From Margaritispora aquatica (Eukaryota; Ascomycota; Leotiomycetes; Helotiales; Discinellaceae): a DNA stretch of 64,000 bases. Positions 59,462 through 64,000 of this stretch are shown piece by piece. Numbering within the stretch: position 1 is the first letter of the stretch; each line of letters begins with the position of its first letter. The translations under genes and the position numbers were made by a program. Under the pieces are notes generated by a model, which was not told the origin of the DNA, did not search any database, and saw nothing but the letters and a program-made list of their open reading frames with translations. The stretch spans positions 992,001 through 1,056,000 of the forward strand of contig VJWN01000004.1 of assembly GCA_007644065.1 (NCBI GenBank). The letters are read 5' to 3'.

Positions 59462-61762
59462 ACATCTTGGATGCACTGCAGGTACTTGCGCATCATGTGA
59501 AAAGATATCTCTAGGAAAATCTTGCTTGCCGGAGGCAGTTTTTAGTATATACCTAACTTATTCAGGTGTATTTATCATTCAATGTTGGGCTTACATCGAC
59601 AATTCTTCATATTTATTATTGAGGGCTGAATCCCATTATTATTCCATCCGTACGGTGATATGAGAGCCAAACAAGAGCGCCTTTCTTTGGAAAATCATCT
59701 TTTGTAAATTCCGCTCTATAGCAAGTGAGAATCCAGAGAATTCTCTTGCACAATCTTCTTTAGGTTCTCTCCTGCCATGGTAGCAAGCTGTTCCTTACGA
59801 TCGCAAGTCAGCTACTGCTCGTTGAGGCGCAGCTAGGCGAGTAAAACCTGCCTAGAAGTCATTCAGCATGCTCAGCGATAATTCTCAGGACCCTCACTAA
59901 CGTCATGAACATAAGAGCACGCGAGTTATCAATCACCGTCATTACTCTATAGTCTCGTCAGTAGTCTCGTTAAATCATGAGTCTCCATTCTTCTAGCGCG
60001 GGTCCATTACTGGCCCAACTAACAATTATGACACACACCTACCTACGTTAGTAGACCCGCACACCACCGCCTATAAGTACTGTCCTCCCACATTTTTTCT
60101 CTCTTTTCTCCTTCTACATGCTCCTTGGCCCGCTCAAAGAGAATGCTACCGTCGTGCGAAGTCAATGTCTTTTCTAATTTGACTTCCACACTCCGAGTCT
60201 CAAAGCCCACTCAAAGTGAAAGCTACCTTGTTAATTTTTGGTTTACAATGCTCTCTGTATTACACTACCTCAGATGAGCCCCCTTTTCATTGCAAATATT
60301 AGCTTGCCAGTATTGTGAAGATGAGGAAAGAGTTGTGAGGCTGCCTTGGAGCAAGTGTTGTCGCTAGGCATACTGCCCAGTATCATCTTCAGGTTTCTTG
60401 CCGCAAACCCTGAGACTCGCAGACTCAGCTGATCAATTTGCTAGTTTCAGAGACCAGTCAGTCCTCGATACTGTAGCATGCATGGCCGAAAAAATATTAG
60501 TATCGACCTCTTGATGATGCACCATATTCGCTCCAGCATTCGAATATTTCTCTGGTTAAGCATTATCGAGTCATTACTTCACATGGAGTTCTTTATCTTG
60601 ATTATGTAGCTCTCATATTGCTAAAGATACCCTCTTGTTACCATTTAAATACTTTGCATTGCTCCGGGTATGCTTTAAACAAATTATCCGAAGCCTTCTC
60701 CTCGGCCACTTGCAAAATCACACCTTCTCGCTTATTCTGTATAGGCACACCAGGATGGATGTCTATGAAGTTGACGTTTTCTTCGCATACACCTATTCTG
60801 AGTCAACATAAAGGTTATTTTAGATATACGCTGTCATGATGGCGTGTTTCGGACGCGAAGCTTCTTCGGAAGTCATCCACCACCTTGTTTCAACACTACT
60901 CTCGCTATGATCTTGATTACATCACGTACTTGCACAGTTTGAGCTCGGTGTCTTACCGGGAATGAATTCGGAGTGCTTTCCACATGCCCCCTATTTCTCC
61001 CCACTGCAGCAATATTTGTTAGTGATCTTTAGATTTCAGAATAACGACCACTGACTTACTAGAGCTAAGCGACATATCTTCTAGAGAGCCTTCACCACTT
61101 GGCTTCCTTCCTGCGGAGACAACAAATCCCCGTGCTATGATGGGGAGATTTTTAGCATAAATGGCGCCTAGCAAAAGTCTAACCTGTGTGAAATCCACAA
61201 GGACCCGAGGTTCTCACACCTTTATCCATGTGTCACTGGTATCAAGAAGCCGGAATCTTCGCTCACGGGAGAAGGGCCTTTTCGATTGGTCGATCTTCCC
61301 AATCTGCTGGGACATCCCATGTGGTTTGAGCTTGGAAAGACTAATCTGCGGTCCTTGCGAGGAAAGCCATCTTGTCTCGTCTTCACGTCTGCTCGTGTGG
61401 CGTGCGGTTGGTATGGTAATCTTACATGTTTGGATGAAGCTTGAAAGGTTTCAGCTCTGGAGGTAGCGGCTCTGATTCCAGGACACAGATATCTCTGGGC
61501 GTGCCGTTCGTTTCAGTACATCCAGCGATCAAGACCAAATGATGGGTCTCGTTTGGGCTTGTAAAACTTTATTTTTGGCATCTAGAACGAAGCATGGAAG
61601 AGTCTCAGAGGAAGGGAATAATGTGGACGCCACCATCCTTCGGCATATATGCAATTGTTTGATTCCCATGGGCTGTTTTCGGCGACGACTTGTGACTTCT
61701 TGTCCTTCCAGCACTTATAGACGGTTAGATGAGTAGTCTCAAAGAAGCTACCAAAAGCAAAG
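59462..61762. other. Gene-poor spacer, 2.3 kb
   Basis: No gene resolved. The frames at 60618..60839 and 61161..61466 have no recognisable features. Composition is mixed. I saw no terminal repeats and no tRNA. Confidence 0.5.
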
Positions 61763-63363
61763 ATGATTACACTTCTGTCGCCTGACTTCAAGCCCCTGGC
61801 GGTAAGCAGAGGTGATCTTACAATTGCTGGTGGTTTGTAATCTTCTCCGATATCTATAAGAATGTACTGACAGTTATAACAGTAGCGTTTGGCTGGACAT
61901 TGGGATTTGGATTCCTCACCACTTGGACGGCGACACAGCAGACTGTTATTATCAAGAGACGATTTGGGATTTCCGGACAAGTTTCGCCTTATGTGTGGAT
62001 GATATGGTTGGAAATTCTGGCATGCTTTATTTATGCCATATTGTGTATACTGTACTTGCTTGAGGCCATGCAGCCAAGGTAATTTCTCATTTTTCTTGAT
62101 GGTGTGAACATGCTAATGGTAAATAGTTTTGCGTTCTTTTTCTGCATTTGTGAGAACTTCAATTGACTTGCTAGGATTCAAGAGCGCTGATTAGGAGATA
62201 GTAACAGCTTGGTCTTTGCAGGTGCAGTTGCTGCTGCAAATAATCATTAATAGGATCTCAATACTTCTGACCGATCGACGAAAAGCCTTGCGACTTAAGG
62301 TTACTGTAGCTGTTCTCATCACCGCAATCAATGTATCTGTCTATAACATTTGTAAGTGCAACTCGAACTTTTGCATGCAATTAACAATGATCCAATTCGG
62401 GTTCACTTTGTTATTTCTGCACACATACTAATAAAAACCACAGGGATACCCGCACGACTTCAAATTTCTCCTCGTTATGAGTTCATCAATCAGATTTGGG
62501 ACCGCTGCGAGAAAGTCATATTTCTTATTGTCGACGCATACCTTAACTGGTATTTCATACACACCGTTCGAAAGAACCTCGTGCGTCAAGGGTTGACAAA
62601 ATATGATGCGCTGGTACGATTCAACATGACAATTGTGGGATTCTCGCTTGCAATGGATTGTCTCATCATCGGTACGATGAGTTTGTCAAATGATTTCGTG
62701 TAGGTGCTCTATCCACAATCTTCGCTATTCTTCTTCTGATGGGATGATGGTAGATACATGCAAATACACCCGCTGGCGTATATTGTGAAACTTAATATCG
62801 AAATGTCCATGACTGAACTCATGGCTCGTGTCTCAACCAGCAGTAATGGCACAAGTATCGCTCCTACCGAGTCAATATTTATAGACTCGAATTCCAGTAG
62901 CACGAGCAAGACCTCTTCATCTACTCGAATCAATGCTTTGGATAGCAAGCGGAGGTATATACCAATTCAGATCAGCAAACAGACCAACGAGATGGATTCC
63001 AAGTTGAGCAGTACATTTGGAGCCACAACGGAGATGAAGTTAAACTGGGCGGCACACTCAGATGCGACCTTCGACAAAATCCTGGGCAGAATGACAAGCA
63101 ACGACAAAGATATCGCGATGCATATGCGAAGAGAAGTCAATGTGTTGGTGGAGAGAAGAAACAGTCTGGCGCCAAGCTTTAAGCACAGGAGAGGTAGCGA
63201 AAGCATAGGCAGCATGAGTGAGGGTGTGGGTTTGGGCGATGAGTTGAGATTGTTAGAGAAGGGCATGAGTGTAAATGAGATAGGTAGGAATGGCAGGAAT
63301 GAGGACATGGGCGTGGTCACTAAGGTTTGGGCGATGAAAGAGAATAATACCTCAGGTAGATAG
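61763..63363 (+). CDS. Fungal multi-spanning membrane protein of unknown function (429 aa)
   Basis: Six exons: 61763..61801, 61861..62078, 62127..62149, 62208..62351, 62444..62699 and 62754..63363; lengths sum to 430 codons. Hydrophobic helices include VAFGWTLGFGFLTTWTA and MIWLEILACFIYAILCILYL. QLLLQIIINRISILLTDRRK is followed by VYNIWIPARLQIS across an intron. The segment EKVIFLIVDAYLNWYFIHTV leads into VRKNLV, and QIHPLAYIVKLNIEMSM precedes the tail. I recognise this order (INRISILLTDRR, IPARLQIS, DRCEKVI, YIVKLNIEMSMTEL) from a widespread but uncharacterised ascomycete family, probably seven-helix. The C-terminal 190 residues are Ser/Thr- and Lys/Arg-rich, cytosolic and disordered. Exon 3 is only 23 nt. 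The first exon and its AAG acceptor are the least certain part. Confidence 0.78.
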
Positions 63364-64000
63364 GGAGAATCAACAGAATGGATCAAGGACAAAATTTACA
63401 ACCCAACCCATCTTAAATTATTATGACCGTGTTCCTGCCGATTGCAGACTCAATGTGCTCACCAGATTACTCGTGTCTTCGGATGAAGGAAGTCTCGATC
63501 TCTTCAATTTTTACTGGCTCATCATCTCGGACGGAAAAGGAAGTTGTGGCCTTCATCCTACCCAATGTAGGACAGCTACCTTGTTTCTCAACTTCACGTG
63601 AGCTTCAAGTTGCATCCCAAATCGGGCCTTAGCTCGAGTATAAACCCCCCCTCGGATTGTGATTCTTCTCCTAGATGCTCTGTCCCATCCGAATCCTCCA
63701 CGGCTTTTTGATGTTGATCGCGAAACATTTCATCCCGAAACCAGCTTCTAGTTTCTCGAGTGTTTTCGATGACTCCTATGTTGCTTGACTGATGATTCTG
63801 CAGGACTCAAAACTTGGTTGGATTCTGTTTTAGAGGAAATGTATGGTAGTTGGCATCGATTCATTGAATGGTGGTGGAAGTTTGGATGTGGCGGGTACTA
63901 CCTGCACGGAACAACTACATAACCTCGCTTAGGGTTTGCTGATGTTAAACGATGACACATATGATTGAGAATCTTCCTGCTGATGGTTTGATTTGATATT
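63364..64000. other. Terminal 637 bp, no gene seen
   Basis: 3' flank of the membrane-protein gene and beyond. A 69-codon frame at 63423 is unsupported. A gene could start beyond the window edge. Confidence 0.5.

Overview
The window is nuclear DNA of a filamentous ascomycete. Its genes carry short introns of about 45-115 bp with GTRNGT donors and YAG acceptors, intergenic spacers are 0.2-3.7 kb, and the gene content is fungal (CHS5, GH72 glucanosyltransferase, PLS1 tetraspanin, CBM1 modules, a DUF5672 protein). Moderate GC and the protein flavour suggest Leotiomycetes (Helotiales, perhaps near Sclerotiniaceae). That placement is an inference from recall and was not tested by alignment. I resolved 23 protein-coding genes by joining open frames at splice sites. 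I found no rRNA, no convincing tRNA, no CRISPR array, no intact transposon and no secondary-metabolite cluster.

Layout. 0-9.3 kb: a 66-residue probably acylated mini-protein, the XPF/Rad1 repair nuclease, an unrecognised 85-residue protein, the WASP homologue (Las17/Wsp1) and eIF1A. 9.5-20.3 kb: an unrecognised probable mitochondrial protein, the exomer subunit CHS5, a secreted protein with two cellulose-binding modules and no enzyme, an MFS transporter, a short-chain dehydrogenase and a long Ser/Arg-rich coiled-coil protein. 22.2-34.6 kb: two very large minus-strand genes, the Sen1 RNA/DNA helicase (1999 aa) and a Dnf-type P4-ATPase flippase (1501 aa). 36.7-41.8 kb: a probable Nse6/CANIN protein, V-ATPase subunit E and a NIPA-like Mg2+ transporter. 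44.5-51 kb: an SRF-type MADS-box factor, a 3.75-kb spacer and a GPI-anchored GH72+CBM43 glucanosyltransferase. 52.2-63.4 kb: PLS1, a ZIP zinc transporter, a molybdate-type MFS carrier, a DUF5672 protein and a multi-spanning fungal membrane protein.

The genes are independent transcription units on both strands, not an operon or pathway cluster. There are loose themes: cell surface and secretion (CHS5, flippase, WASP, GH72, CBM1 protein, PLS1), genome maintenance (XPF, Sen1, CANIN protein) and ion transport (V-ATPase, NIPA, ZIP, MoO4 MFS).

Nothing here is clearly a new biological system. The best leads are the predicted dual-acylated mini-protein, the enzyme-free tandem CBM1 protein, the CANIN protein with a PIP-like N-terminus, and several splicing oddities (a frame-neutral stopless intron, micro-exons, and a coding exon upstream of an apparent start). 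Gene models rest on splice consensus, frame continuity and recalled family similarity; each multi-exon model sums to a whole number of codons, except the Ser/Arg-rich gene, whose 5' end is unresolved.
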